A stretch of DNA of 64,000 nt from Desulfovibrionaceae bacterium. Lineage in GTDB: Bacteria > Desulfobacterota > Desulfovibrionia > Desulfovibrionales > Desulfovibrionaceae. Positions within the stretch are counted from its first letter, which is position 1, and the number at the start of each line of letters is the position of its first letter. Where the stretch lies: positions 1 through 64,000 of the forward strand of contig JACCQO010000006.1 in assembly GCA_015709205.1 (NCBI GenBank), given 5' to 3'. The translations under genes were made by a program, and so were the position numbers. The notes beneath the pieces are model-generated. The model saw only the letters and a list, made by a program, of their open reading frames with translations. It searched no databases and had not been told where the DNA came from. Shown one piece after another: positions 21,917-30,105 of this stretch.

Positions 21917-22991
21917 CAAGTGGGTGCTGGCCCGGCTCGGGCACATGGGCGACGTGGTCCTGACCACCGGGGTCATGGAATACTGGCGGCGCACGCGCGG
22001 CTGGACCTTCACCTGCGTCACGCGCGCGGCCTGGGCTCCGCTCCTGGACGGACACCCGGCCGTGGACGAGGTCGTGGCCGTGGACGACGCGGACCTGGCC
22101 TTCGGGCCCTGGCGCTCGCGCTGCCGCGACCTGGCCGCGCGCCATGCCGACCGGGGGCTCCTGGACCTGCACGGCGTGCCGCGCACGCGCATCCTGGCCC
22201 GGGCCTGGAAGAACGCGGTGCGCCGCTATCCCAAGCGCAGCCTGGCGCGCCGGTTCTACGCGGCCGCGCACTGGCGGGCCCTGGGGCGCGGCCTGGCGCG
22301 CACCAACGTCTGCCAGCGCTACGCCCTGGCCGTGGAGGCCGCGCCGCCCGAACGGGGCGAGTTGCTGCCGCGCGTCTTCCTGACGCGGCGCGAGCGCGAC
22401 GAGGCCCTGGCCCTGTTGCGCGGGGCGGGCCTCGCGCCCGGCATTCCGGCCGATTCCGCCGCAGCGGGAACGGAAGCGGGAGCGGAAACGGAGACTGAAA
22501 CGGGGACCGGGCGGCTGCTCGTGGCCCTGCACCCCTTTGCCACGCACCCGAACAAGACCTGGGAGCCGGACCGCTGGCGGGCCCTGGCCGCGCGGTTGGA
22601 CGAAGCGGGACTGGACTGGTTCGCCGTGGGCGCGGGCGACGGGGTCTTCGGCACTCCGCGCGATTTCACGGGCCGCACGGCCCTGCGCCAGTCCTGCGCC
22701 CTGCTGGAGCGCGCCGCGGTCCTGGTCACCGGCGATTCCGGGCCCATGCACCTGGCCTGCGCCGTGTCCACGCCCGTGGTCGCGCTCTTCGGCCCCACGG
22801 ACCCGGCCTGGGGGTTCTACCCGGCGGGGCCGGCCGACCGCGTGCTGGAAACGCCCGGCCTGTCCTGCCGCCCGTGCTCCCTGCACGGCGACCGCGACTG
22901 CGGCCGAGGCCGCCGGTGCCTCGCCGCCATCACCGACGAGGCCGTGCTCGGCGCCATCGGCGACGTTCTCCGCGCCTCCCCGGGCCGCTGA
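21906..22991 (+). CDS. Glycosyltransferase family 9, second heptosyltransferase-like protein
   Basis: A 361-residue GT-B protein starting at GTG 21906. The N-terminal loop is ARLGHMGDVVLTTGVM and the donor site GDSGPMHLACAVSTPVVALFGPTDP, as in WaaC/WaaF. It carries a short low-complexity linker between the lobes (AGTEAGAETETETGTG, about residues 187-202). Cys-rich C-terminus LSCRPCSLHGDRDCGRGR resembles that of the preceding gene. Likely the second core heptosyltransferase; which one adds HepI is not decidable. Confidence 0.88.
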   Translation: MLPDKWVLARLGHMGDVVLTTGVMEYWRRTRGWTFTCVTRAAWAPLLDGHPAVDEVVAVDDADLAFGPWRSRCRDLAARHADRGLLDLHGVPRTRILARAWKNAVRRYPKRSLARRFYAAAHWRALGRGLARTNVCQRYALAVEAAPPERGELLPRVFLTRRERDEALALLRGAGLAPGIPADSAAAGTEAGAETETETGTGRLLVALHPFATHPNKTWEPDRWRALAARLDEAGLDWFAVGAGDGVFGTPRDFTGRTALRQSCALLERAAVLVTGDSGPMHLACAVSTPVVALFGPTDPAWGFYPAGPADRVLETPGLSCRPCSLHGDRDCGRGRRCLAAITDEAVLGAIGDVLRASPGR

Positions 22992-23036
22992 CGCGGCCGT
23001 TGCGCCGTTTCCTGCCTCGCACCTGCGCCGGAGCGC

Positions 23037-23071
23037 AAAAAAAAAGCCCGACGGGCTGTCCGGGCGTCGGG
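23037..23071 (-). terminator. Intrinsic terminator of the TPR gene
   Basis: On minus, stem CCCGACG/CGTCGGG (arms 23065-23071 and 23047-23053) is followed by C and nine T. It lies 25 bases past the stop at 23096. In the plus direction it may also help stop the heptosyltransferase transcript. Confidence 0.85.
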
Positions 23072-23095
23072 TCGTTCGCCGTGCGCGGGCGGGCG

Positions 23096-23950
23096 CTAGA
23101 TGAAGCCTTCCGAGGACGAGGTCTTGGAAAAGATGCGGTCGCCGACCTTTTCCATGATCGCCTTGGCGTCCTTGAGCGTCGGATCGGCCTCCAGGGCCTG
23201 CTTGGCGTAGTCGTAGGCGTCGTCGAACTTGCGCCAGTCCAGGTACATCTTGGCCATGGACTGGTAGGTGCGCGGGTGCGCGCCGAAGCGCCTGAGCACG
23301 GCGCGGAAGACCTTTTCGGCCTGCTCGTACTCGCGCATGGCCATGAAGGCGCGCACGGCGATGGAGTAGCCCTTGGGGTCCGCGCCGAACTTCTCCATGG
23401 CCTTGACCCCGAACTCGGCGGCCTCGCGCAGGAGCTTGGCCTTGTAGAGGCGCTGGGCGATGTCCACGAGCAGGCCGGGGTCGTTGCCGAAGGCCTCGGC
23501 GCAGCGGCGCAGCACGCCCTTGGCCCGGGGGTGGTCCCCGGCGTCGAGCAGTTCCTGGCCCTTGTGCAGGAAGTCTTCCTTCTTCTGCAGCTTCTTCTGC
23601 TGCTTCTCCTCCTGCTTCTGCTCCTGCTGGCCCGTGATCTCGGCCTCGATCTTCTTGAACCGCCGCAACGTCTTGTCTTCACCGCCGCGCACGTACCTGA
23701 CGAACGGCGAAACGTGCACGCCCTTGTTGAAGAAGTACTCCTTGACCGTGGGGTGGCGGTTGAATTCGGCCACGAATTCGGCCACCAGGACCTCGATCTC
23801 GAATTTCTCCTTCCCCACGACTCGACTGATCATCAGTTGCTCCAGGGCGTTGACGGCGCCGACGACGGCCTTGGCCATGTCGTCGCGGGCCAGCCCCGAT
23901 TTGGCCCGAGAGAGATGTTCCTTGATGGTTTTGCTCGGCGTGGTCTGCAT
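23096..23950 (-). CDS. Cytoplasmic coiled-coil/TPR protein of unknown function
   Basis: A 284-residue protein without signal peptide or membrane helix. The N-terminal third is helical (TIKEHLSRAKSGLARDD, LEQLMISRVVGKEKFEIE). A Gln/Lys-rich coiled coil (about residues 104-125) comes next, then TPR-like repeats to the end (for example YEQAEKVFRAVLRRFGAHP and FDDAYDYAKQALEADPTL). The start at 23950 is preferred to an earlier ATG at 24013 because a promoter-like TTGAAA/TAAAGT pair overlaps the extension. A scaffolding role is plausible but no partner is indicated. Confidence 0.85.
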   Translation of the reverse strand: MQTTPSKTIKEHLSRAKSGLARDDMAKAVVGAVNALEQLMISRVVGKEKFEIEVLVAEFVAEFNRHPTVKEYFFNKGVHVSPFVRYVRGGEDKTLRRFKKIEAEITGQQEQKQEEKQQKKLQKKEDFLHKGQELLDAGDHPRAKGVLRRCAEAFGNDPGLLVDIAQRLYKAKLLREAAEFGVKAMEKFGADPKGYSIAVRAFMAMREYEQAEKVFRAVLRRFGAHPRTYQSMAKMYLDWRKFDDAYDYAKQALEADPTLKDAKAIMEKVGDRIFSKTSSSEGFI

Positions 23951-24000
23951 GGCGATTCCCGATACGTTTGCGGCTGTTGGATTCGGACAGGATTCAGACA

Positions 24001-24028
24001 ACTTTACAAACATCGTCGGGTTTTTCAA
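24001..24028 (-). promoter_or_regulatory. Putative sigma-70 promoter for the coiled-coil/TPR gene
   Basis: TTGAAA (24028-24023) and TAAAGT (24006-24001) on minus, 16-base spacer, in an AT-rich patch. Start of transcription near 23995, about 45 bases before ATG 23950. Confidence 0.45.
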
Positions 24029-24137
24029 GTCCGGAGGCCGCGAACGGTAGCGGTGCGGCCCCACGGGCGGGACCGGACAGGCGAAAGGCGCGGGCGCGGC
24101 GGGGGGCAACGCAGGGGAGGGCGTGCGGGAGCGGGGG

Positions 24138-24284
24138 TCAGGAGAGCGTGCGGCGATACAGGAGCCGTTCGTACACCGCGCACACGGACCGCGCCAGGGG
24201 CCCGGAGAAGCCCAGGCAGCGCAATCTGCAGTAGACGTGCAGGGGATTGAAGCGGTGCTGGAGCCGGGAGCGGAGGCCGGTCAT
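24138..24284 (-). CDS. Small basic protein of 48 residues
   Basis: The frame from ATG 24284 to TGA 24138 encodes 48 residues beginning MTGLRSRLQHRFNPLHVYC and ending YERLLYRRTLS. A strong ribosome-binding site (AAGGAG, seven bases upstream) supports translation. It is rich in Arg and Leu, has three Cys (two as CRLRC) and no signal peptide. The core RFNPLHVYCRLR looks like short proteins I associate with Desulfovibrio genomes, but this memory is not a verified match. Function unknown. It lies 144 bases downstream of nadD and upstream of the TPR gene, all on minus. Confidence 0.65.
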   Translation of the reverse strand: MTGLRSRLQHRFNPLHVYCRLRCLGFSGPLARSVCAVYERLLYRRTLS

Positions 24285-24428
24285 GGCGTTTCTCCTTGCA
24301 GGGGCAGGGGCCCGGCTCCGGAGGCGGAGCCATGGCCCTTGCGGTACTGATCGGCGCGCCCGGGCGCGCCTTTAGGGCGGCCTCGGCGTCCGGAGGGGAT
24401 GCGGAATTCGTGGGGCGGGCGCACGCGG

Positions 24429-25238
24429 CTAGTCTCCGGCCGCGCGCCAGGCGGCGCGCACGGTGGCGGCCTCGGCGTCCAGGAGCCGTTCCACGGGGTC
24501 GGGCACCAGGCAGGCCACGCTGCGCCCGGCCAGCCAGCGTTCGCGCACCAGGGAGGCGCTGACCTCCAACCGGGGCATGGGCAGCCGGAAGATGCGCGGT
24601 TCGGCCCCGGAGTCCGGGTCGCTCAGCCCGGCCAGCCGCCAGGCCGTGGACCCCGCAGGCAGGTCCGCCGCCGCGCGGTCCTGGGGCGGCGCGGGGTCCG
24701 TGCGCTCGGCCTCGGGCCAGTGCGCGGCCACGAAGTCGTCCAGCGGACCGTCGGCGTCGGCCGGAGGGGCCTTGCGCCCGGGCGCGCCCTCGTCGCCCGC
24801 GCGGGGCAGCACGGCCATGTCCGCCAGGAGCGGCAGCTCCAGGCCGCGGTGCCAGTGGGGCAGGGTCAGGAAATCGGCCGAGCCCAGCAGGAACACGGGC
24901 CGCGCCGGAGATGCGGCGGCGTCCGCTCCGGGTTCCCGGCGCTCGCGCCGGTACTGCGCGCGCAGGTGTTCCAGGGTGCGGAAGGTGTAGGAGGGCGGCG
25001 GCAGCGCGCCTTCCACGCGGTTCACGGCCAGCCCGGGCCGCCCGGCCACGGCGGCCTCGATGCAGCGCGCGCGCAGGTCGAAGGGCAGCAGGTCCGCGCC
25101 CGGCTTGTGCGGCGGGGCCAGGCAGGGCACGAACTCCACGCGCGCCAGGCCGAGCAGCTCCAGCGCCTCGATGGCCAACCGCAGGTGCCCGGCGTGCAGG
25201 GGGTTGAAGCTGCCCCCGAAGATGCCCACGCGGCGCAT
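24429..25238 (-). CDS. nadD: NadD, nicotinate-nucleotide adenylyltransferase with insertion
   Basis: A 269-residue adenylyltransferase making deamido-NAD from nicotinate mononucleotide and ATP. The nucleotide-binding motif GGSFNPLHAGH is at the N-terminus, and the ISSTxxR motif appears as VSASLVRERW near the C-terminus. The family is normally about 200-215 residues; the extra length is mainly a Pro/Ala/Asp-rich insertion around residues 150-195. Two ATGs lie two codons apart; 25238 is chosen because GGGAG is seven bases before it but only one base before 25244. It follows proA by 44 bases. Confidence 0.9.
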   Translation of the reverse strand: MRRVGIFGGSFNPLHAGHLRLAIEALELLGLARVEFVPCLAPPHKPGADLLPFDLRARCIEAAVAGRPGLAVNRVEGALPPPSYTFRTLEHLRAQYRRERREPGADAAASPARPVFLLGSADFLTLPHWHRGLELPLLADMAVLPRAGDEGAPGRKAPPADADGPLDDFVAAHWPEAERTDPAPPQDRAAADLPAGSTAWRLAGLSDPDSGAEPRIFRLPMPRLEVSASLVRERWLAGRSVACLVPDPVERLLDAEAATVRAAWRAAGD

Positions 25239-25282
25239 GTCCATACTCCCGGCGCTGAGATTGACCGAACCCGTCCGGTGCG

Positions 25283-26536
25283 CTACTCGCGCACCTGACC
25301 CTGGCCCAGGACCACGAACTTGGTCGTGGTCAGTTCCTTCACGCCCATGGGCCCGTAGGAGTGCAGCTTGGAGGTGGAGATGCCCATCTCCGCGCCCAGG
25401 CCGAGCTGGCCGCCGTCGTTGAAGCGCGAGGAGGCGTTGACCGCGACCATGGAGGCGTCCACCTCGCGCAGGAAGCGCATGGCTCGGTCGTGGTCCCGGG
25501 TGCAGATGATTTCCGTATGATTGGAGCCGTGCGCCGCGATGTAGTCCTGGGCCTCGGTCTGGGAGTCCACCACCTTGACCAGGAGGATCAGGTCGTGGAA
25601 CTCGGTGCCGTAGTCCTCGGGGCTCGCGGGCGCGGCGCGGTCGCCGAGCAGGGGCAGGGCGCGCGGACAGGCCCGGAACGCGACCCCGGCCGCGCCCAGC
25701 CGCTCGGCCACGCGCGGCAGCAGCGCCCCGGCCGCGTCCGCGTGCACCAGCAGCCCCTCCAGGGCGTTGCACACCCCGGGCCGCTGGCACTTGGCGTTGA
25801 AGACGATCTCCACGGTCCTGTCCAGGTCGGCGTCCGCATCCGCGTAGCAGTGGCACACGCCCTTGTAGTGCTTGAGCACGGGCATGGTCGCCTCGGCCAC
25901 CACGGCGCGGATGAGCCCCTCGCCGCCGCGCGGGATGATCACGTCGATGTATTGGTCGAGCTTGAGCAGCGCGCCCACGGCCGCGCGGTCCGTGGTCGGG
26001 ACCAGCTGCACGGCCTCGCCGGGCAGCCCGGCCGCCTCCAGGGCCTCGTGCACCAGGGCGGCCAGGGCCAGGTTGGAGTTCAGCGCCTCGCTGCCGCCGC
26101 GCAGGATCACCGCGTTGCCCGCCTTCAGGCACAGGATCGAGGCGTCCACGGTCACGTTGGGGCGCGATTCGTAGATGATGGCGATGACCCCGAGGGGGAT
26201 GCGCATCTTGCCGACCATCAGTCCGTTGGGCCGCTGCCACATGGTCTCGATGGCCCCCACCGGGTCGTCCATGGCCGCGATCTGCTCGCAGGCCGCGGCC
26301 ATCTCCTCGACGACGCGGTCCGTGAGGCGCAGCCGGTCCACGCGCGGCGCGTCCAGCCCGCGCTCCACCGCGGCGTCCAGGTCCTTGCGGTTGGCCTCGG
26401 AGAGTTCTGCGGCGCGCGAACGCAGCAGGGCGGCCAGGGCGGTCAGGGCGGCGTTCTTGGCCGCGGGCGAAGCCGCGGCCAGCTTTCGCGCGGCGGCCTT
26501 GGCCTTCTGCCCCAGTTCGGTGGCGAGTCGTTGCAT
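25283..26536 (-). CDS. proA: ProA, gamma-glutamyl phosphate reductase
   Basis: A 417-residue NADPH-dependent enzyme of proline biosynthesis, an aldehyde-dehydrogenase-fold protein. The catalytic Cys is in NAKCQRPGVCNALEGLLV; IIYESRPNVTVDA and LILLVKVV are family segments. Length is standard and the end SYGPMGVKELTTTKFVVLGQGQ is canonical. It begins the minus-strand proA-nadD pair. The divergent gap to 26867 carries a shared palindrome. Confidence 0.97.
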   Translation of the reverse strand: MQRLATELGQKAKAAARKLAAASPAAKNAALTALAALLRSRAAELSEANRKDLDAAVERGLDAPRVDRLRLTDRVVEEMAAACEQIAAMDDPVGAIETMWQRPNGLMVGKMRIPLGVIAIIYESRPNVTVDASILCLKAGNAVILRGGSEALNSNLALAALVHEALEAAGLPGEAVQLVPTTDRAAVGALLKLDQYIDVIIPRGGEGLIRAVVAEATMPVLKHYKGVCHCYADADADLDRTVEIVFNAKCQRPGVCNALEGLLVHADAAGALLPRVAERLGAAGVAFRACPRALPLLGDRAAPASPEDYGTEFHDLILLVKVVDSQTEAQDYIAAHGSNHTEIICTRDHDRAMRFLREVDASMVAVNASSRFNDGGQLGLGAEMGISTSKLHSYGPMGVKELTTTKFVVLGQGQVRE

Positions 26537-26866
26537 GCTGGGCTCCTCGGGTGCGCCCGGGCGGCCTGCGCGGTCCGGCCCTGGCGAAGCGTCCCGTTCG
26601 CGGGTACCACGGTTTCGGCGTAGCCCGTGCGCAAAAAGGAACGGTTGCGGCGGGTACTGAACATTCCTGTCAAAACGCGCCGTCCGGTGGCGAGGCCCCG
26701 GCGGCGCGCGGTCGATGTCGGATGTAACCCCTGGCTCCGGAAAATGTCAAATTCCCTTTTGACATTTCTGTAACACAGACGTACAAGGAGCACTCTCCCC
26801 AAGCGGGGCAGGGGGAGATCCGCCCCATCATTTTGTAACCACCTGGAATTTCGGAGGAACACACAC
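26537..26866. other. 330-base divergent intergenic region
   Basis: It separates proA (minus) from the TPR-like gene and iorAB (plus). The right half is AT-richer and holds a perfect palindrome and a -35/-10 pair (26742-26787). The left part, 26537-26700, shows no gene or structure I can name. Confidence 0.6.
26742..26787 (+). promoter_or_regulatory. Sigma-70 promoter with a palindromic operator over the -35 box
   Basis: Perfect 10-base arms AAATGTCAAA (26742-26751) and TTTGACATTT (26758-26767) flank a 6-base spacer. The right arm contains an exact TTGACA (26759-26764), followed after 17 bases by TACAAG (26782-26787). Because the palindrome is symmetric, the left arm is also a TTGACA facing proA, but with a poor -10. 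The palindrome is placed to bind a repressor. It matches no regulator site I can name. Confidence 0.65.
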
Positions 26867-27613
26867 ATGGATGCCAAGCAGCCCAAACCCGGCGACATCG
26901 CTGCCGCCGAACTGGGCCAGGTCAATGACGACCTTTCGCCGCTGCTCAAGACCCTCAAGCGCAACCTCAGGCCCATTCTTTTCGGAGTCGGGGTGGTGGT
27001 GCTCGTCATGGGCGCCTACGCCGGTTGGGACATCTGGTCCGCCAACCGGCACGCCTCGGCGTCCACCGAGCTGGGCAAGATCCTGGTGACCACGGACGGC
27101 GCCGAGCGCGTCAAGGCCCTGGAGGGGCTGCTCTCCTCCGCGCCGGACGCGCTGCGCACGCCGATCCTGCTGGAGATCGCCCGCGCCGCGCAGGAGCAGG
27201 GCGACAACGTGCGCGCGGCCAAGGCCTGGGCCGACGTGGCCGCCCTGGGCGAGCCCGCCCTGGTGCCCCTGGCCGCCCTGGGCCAGGCCGAGGCCCTGCA
27301 GGGCCAGGGCAAGAGCGCCGAGGCCCTGACCGTGGTCGAGGCGGCCGCTGCCAACGCGCCCGAGGCCTACAAGGGCGTGCTGGCCTTCCGCACCGGCGTG
27401 CTCGCCGAGGAGCTCGGCGACTGGGCCAAGGCCCGCGACGCCTACGAGCGCATGAAGTCCCTTTCGGACTCGGACCACGAGTTCTACGACTACAAGATCG
27501 CCAAGTTCCAGGCCCGCCTGGACACCAAGACGGACACCAGGACGGACGCCAAGAGTCCGGCGACGCCCGCGGCCCCCGCCGCTCCCAAGACCGAAAGCGG
27601 CGCGAAGGGCTAG
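26867..27613 (+). CDS. Membrane-anchored TPR-like protein (YfgM/tetratricopeptide-like)
   Basis: A 248-residue protein. A cytoplasmic segment of about 33 residues is followed by one helix (PILFGVGVVVLVMGAYAGW), then a helical-repeat domain (about 70-215) with TPR spacing, such as GDWAKARDAYERMKSL, and an Ala/Pro/Lys tail. Topology and repeat type resemble YfgM, a periplasmic chaperone-like partner of the Sec translocon. GGAGG precedes ATG 26867. Only 34 bases separate it from iorA, so it may be co-transcribed, but no functional link is obvious. Confidence 0.85.
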   Translation: MDAKQPKPGDIAAAELGQVNDDLSPLLKTLKRNLRPILFGVGVVVLVMGAYAGWDIWSANRHASASTELGKILVTTDGAERVKALEGLLSSAPDALRTPILLEIARAAQEQGDNVRAAKAWADVAALGEPALVPLAALGQAEALQGQGKSAEALTVVEAAAANAPEAYKGVLAFRTGVLAEELGDWAKARDAYERMKSLSDSDHEFYDYKIAKFQARLDTKTDTRTDAKSPATPAAPAAPKTESGAKG

Positions 27614-27647
27614 TCCCGTCCCGCCACGCAACACAGGAAAACGCAAC

Positions 27648-29489
27648 ATGGCACATCCGCTTCTGGCCGGCGCGGCCGGCGAACGTCACCTGCTCCTGGG
27701 CAACGAGGCCATCGTGCGCGGCGCCCTGGAGGGCGGCGTCGGGTTCGTCTCCTGCTATCCGGGCACCCCGTCCTCCGAGGTGCCGGATACCTTCTACCGT
27801 CTCAGCCCGGACGGCGACTACTACTTCGAATACTCTCCCAACGAGAAGGTCGCCCTGGAGGTGGGCGGCGGCGCGGCCCTGGCCGGCGCGGCCACCCTGG
27901 TGACCATGAAGCACGTGGGCGTGAACGTGGCCGCGGACCCGCTCATGACCCTGGCCTACATCGGCGCTCCCGGCGGCCTGGTGCTGCTCTCGGCCGACGA
28001 CCCCGGCTGCCACTCCAGCCAGAACGAGCAGGACAACCGCATCTACGGGCGGCTGGCGGGCATCCCCGTGCTGGAACCGGCCACGGCCCAGGAGTGCAAG
28101 GACATGGCCCGCGACGCCCTGCTTCTGGCGCGCAGGCTGGCCCAGCCCGTGCTCCTGCGCACGACCACGCGCGTCAACCACCTGCGCGGCGCGGTGGAGT
28201 TTGGCGAGCGGCCCGGCCCGGCCCCCCTGGCGGGCATCGGCAAGACGCCGATGCGCTACGTGCCCATCCCGGCCGTGGCCCGGCAGCGCCACGGCGCGGT
28301 GCTCTCCATCCTGGACGCCGCGCGCGAAGCGTCCGAGGCCAGCCCGTGGAACGTGGAGAGCGGCGCGGGCGACGTGGGCGTGGTGGCCTCGGGCATCAGC
28401 CGCGCCTACCTGGCCGACGCCCTGGCCGAGACCGGCCTGGAGGGCAAGGTCCGCGTCTTCGACCTCGGCTTCACCCATCCGCTGCCCATCGAGCGGCTCG
28501 CGGCCTTCCTGGCCTCGGTGCGCACCGTGGTCGTGCTGGAGGAGCTGGAGCCCCTGGTGGAAAAGGAACTGCGCGCCCTGGCCCAGGAGCGCTCCATCGC
28601 CGTGCGGATCGTCGGCAAGGGCGAGCTGCTGCCGCGCACGGGCGAATACACGGTGCAGATCGTGGCCCGGGCCGTGTGCGCCGCCGCGGGCGCGGACTAC
28701 GCCGCGCCCGAGACCGCCCCGGCCACCGGGAATCTGCCCATGCGCCCGCCGAACCTCTGCGCCGGGTGTTCGCACCGTGCGGCCTACTACGCCGTGCGCC
28801 AGGTCTTCGGAGACGACGCCTACTATTCCTCGGACATCGGCTGCTACACCCTGGGCATCCTGCCGCCGCTCAAGGCCGCGGACTTCCTGCTCTGCATGGG
28901 CTCCAGCGTGTCCGCGGGCTCGGGCTTCGCCCGCGCCTCCGGCCAGACCGTGGTCGGCTTCATCGGCGACTCGACCTTCTTCCATTCCGGCATCACCGGG
29001 CTGGTCAACGCGGTCTTCAACAACCACGACGTGGTCGTCATGGTCCTGGACAACCGCACCACGGCCATGACCGGCCACCAGCCGCACCCGGGCGTGGACG
29101 TCTCGCTGATGAACAGCCCGCACGCGCAGCTGGACATCGAGTCCGTGGTGCGCGGCCTCGGCGTGAACCAGGTCTGGAAGGTCAAGCCCTACAACGTCAA
29201 GGCGACCATGAAGGCCCTTGAGGAGGCCAAGGCCGCCAAGGGCGTGCGCGTGGTCATCGCCGAGGAGCCCTGCGTGCTCTTCGCCCGGCGCACGCTGAAG
29301 AAATCCGCGCCCCAGGCCGCCTACGTGGCCGAGCAGGGCGAGGACACGCGCCGCGTGGTCGAGACCCTGGCCTGTCCGGCCTTCTTCAAGGACGAGAACG
29401 GCTACGGCGTGGACGAGAACGCCTGTTCCGGGTGCATGGTCTGCGTCCAGCTGATCAAGAACTTCAAGGCCCGCAAAAGGAGCGCATAG
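27648..29489 (+). CDS. iorA: IorA, indolepyruvate:ferredoxin oxidoreductase alpha subunit, single-cluster form
   Basis: A 613-residue enzyme subunit that oxidatively decarboxylates aryl pyruvates (from Trp, Phe, Tyr) to aryl-acetyl-CoA using TPP. SCYPGTPSSEV begins the pyrimidine-binding part. The TPP domain follows PPNLCAGCSHRA and contains GDSTFFHSGITGL. The usual C-terminal ferredoxin with two [4Fe-4S] sites is eroded: only C576 (in LACP) and C593, C596, C599 (CSGCMVC) remain. These are the four ligands of one cluster; the CxxCxxC of the other and its partner Cys are gone. iorB starts directly at the next base after the stop. Confidence 0.95.
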   Translation: MAHPLLAGAAGERHLLLGNEAIVRGALEGGVGFVSCYPGTPSSEVPDTFYRLSPDGDYYFEYSPNEKVALEVGGGAALAGAATLVTMKHVGVNVAADPLMTLAYIGAPGGLVLLSADDPGCHSSQNEQDNRIYGRLAGIPVLEPATAQECKDMARDALLLARRLAQPVLLRTTTRVNHLRGAVEFGERPGPAPLAGIGKTPMRYVPIPAVARQRHGAVLSILDAAREASEASPWNVESGAGDVGVVASGISRAYLADALAETGLEGKVRVFDLGFTHPLPIERLAAFLASVRTVVVLEELEPLVEKELRALAQERSIAVRIVGKGELLPRTGEYTVQIVARAVCAAAGADYAAPETAPATGNLPMRPPNLCAGCSHRAAYYAVRQVFGDDAYYSSDIGCYTLGILPPLKAADFLLCMGSSVSAGSGFARASGQTVVGFIGDSTFFHSGITGLVNAVFNNHDVVVMVLDNRTTAMTGHQPHPGVDVSLMNSPHAQLDIESVVRGLGVNQVWKVKPYNVKATMKALEEAKAAKGVRVVIAEEPCVLFARRTLKKSAPQAAYVAEQGEDTRRVVETLACPAFFKDENGYGVDENACSGCMVCVQLIKNFKARKRSA

Positions 29490-30086
29490 ATGCAGCAGCG
29501 CACACGCATATATCTGACGGGCGTCGGCGGCCAGGGCAGCCTGACCGCCACCACGCTTCTGGCCCGCGCCGCCCTGGGGCAGGGCATCGAGGTCACGGCG
29601 GGCGAGATCCACGGCATGGCCCAGCGCGGCGGCGTGGTGGAATCCTTCATCCTGCTCGGCGGCTGGAAGAGCCCCAAGCTCGGGCTCGGCGAGGCCGATC
29701 TCTTCCTGGGCTTCGAGCCCCTGGAGACCCTGCGCGGCCTGCCCTACCTGAAGAAGGGCGGGGTGGTGGTCTCCTCCACCGAAGCCCTGCCGCCCGTGGC
29801 CGTGTCCCTGGGCGTGGCCGAGTATCCGGAGCTGGACAAGGTGCGCACGGCGGCGGAGTCCGTGGCCGCGCGGGCCTTCTTCCTGCCCTCCAAGACCCTC
29901 GGGCTCCAGGCCGGGGCCGTGCAGAGCGGCAACTTCGCCCTGCTCGGCGCGGCGTGCGCCGTGGGCGTGGCCCCGGTGAGCGTGGACGGACTCAAGGCCG
30001 CGGTGCGCGCCTTCCTCAAGCCCAAGCTCGTGGACATCAACCTCAAGGCCATCGACCTCGGCGTCGCGGCCGTGAACAACCAGTAA
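29490..30086 (+). CDS. iorB: IorB, indolepyruvate:ferredoxin oxidoreductase beta subunit
   Basis: A 198-residue gamma-type 2-oxoacid oxidoreductase domain that completes the IorAB enzyme. RIYLTGVGGQGSLTATTLLA is the CoA/TPP-side nucleotide loop, and GEIHGMAQRGGVV the family motif. Its ATG immediately abuts the iorA stop; GGAG lies within the last codons of iorA. Length is standard. Confidence 0.95.
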   Translation: MQQRTRIYLTGVGGQGSLTATTLLARAALGQGIEVTAGEIHGMAQRGGVVESFILLGGWKSPKLGLGEADLFLGFEPLETLRGLPYLKKGGVVVSSTEALPPVAVSLGVAEYPELDKVRTAAESVAARAFFLPSKTLGLQAGAVQSGNFALLGAACAVGVAPVSVDGLKAAVRAFLKPKLVDINLKAIDLGVAAVNNQ

Positions 30087-30105
30087 CGTCATCCGAGAGA
30101 ACCTA

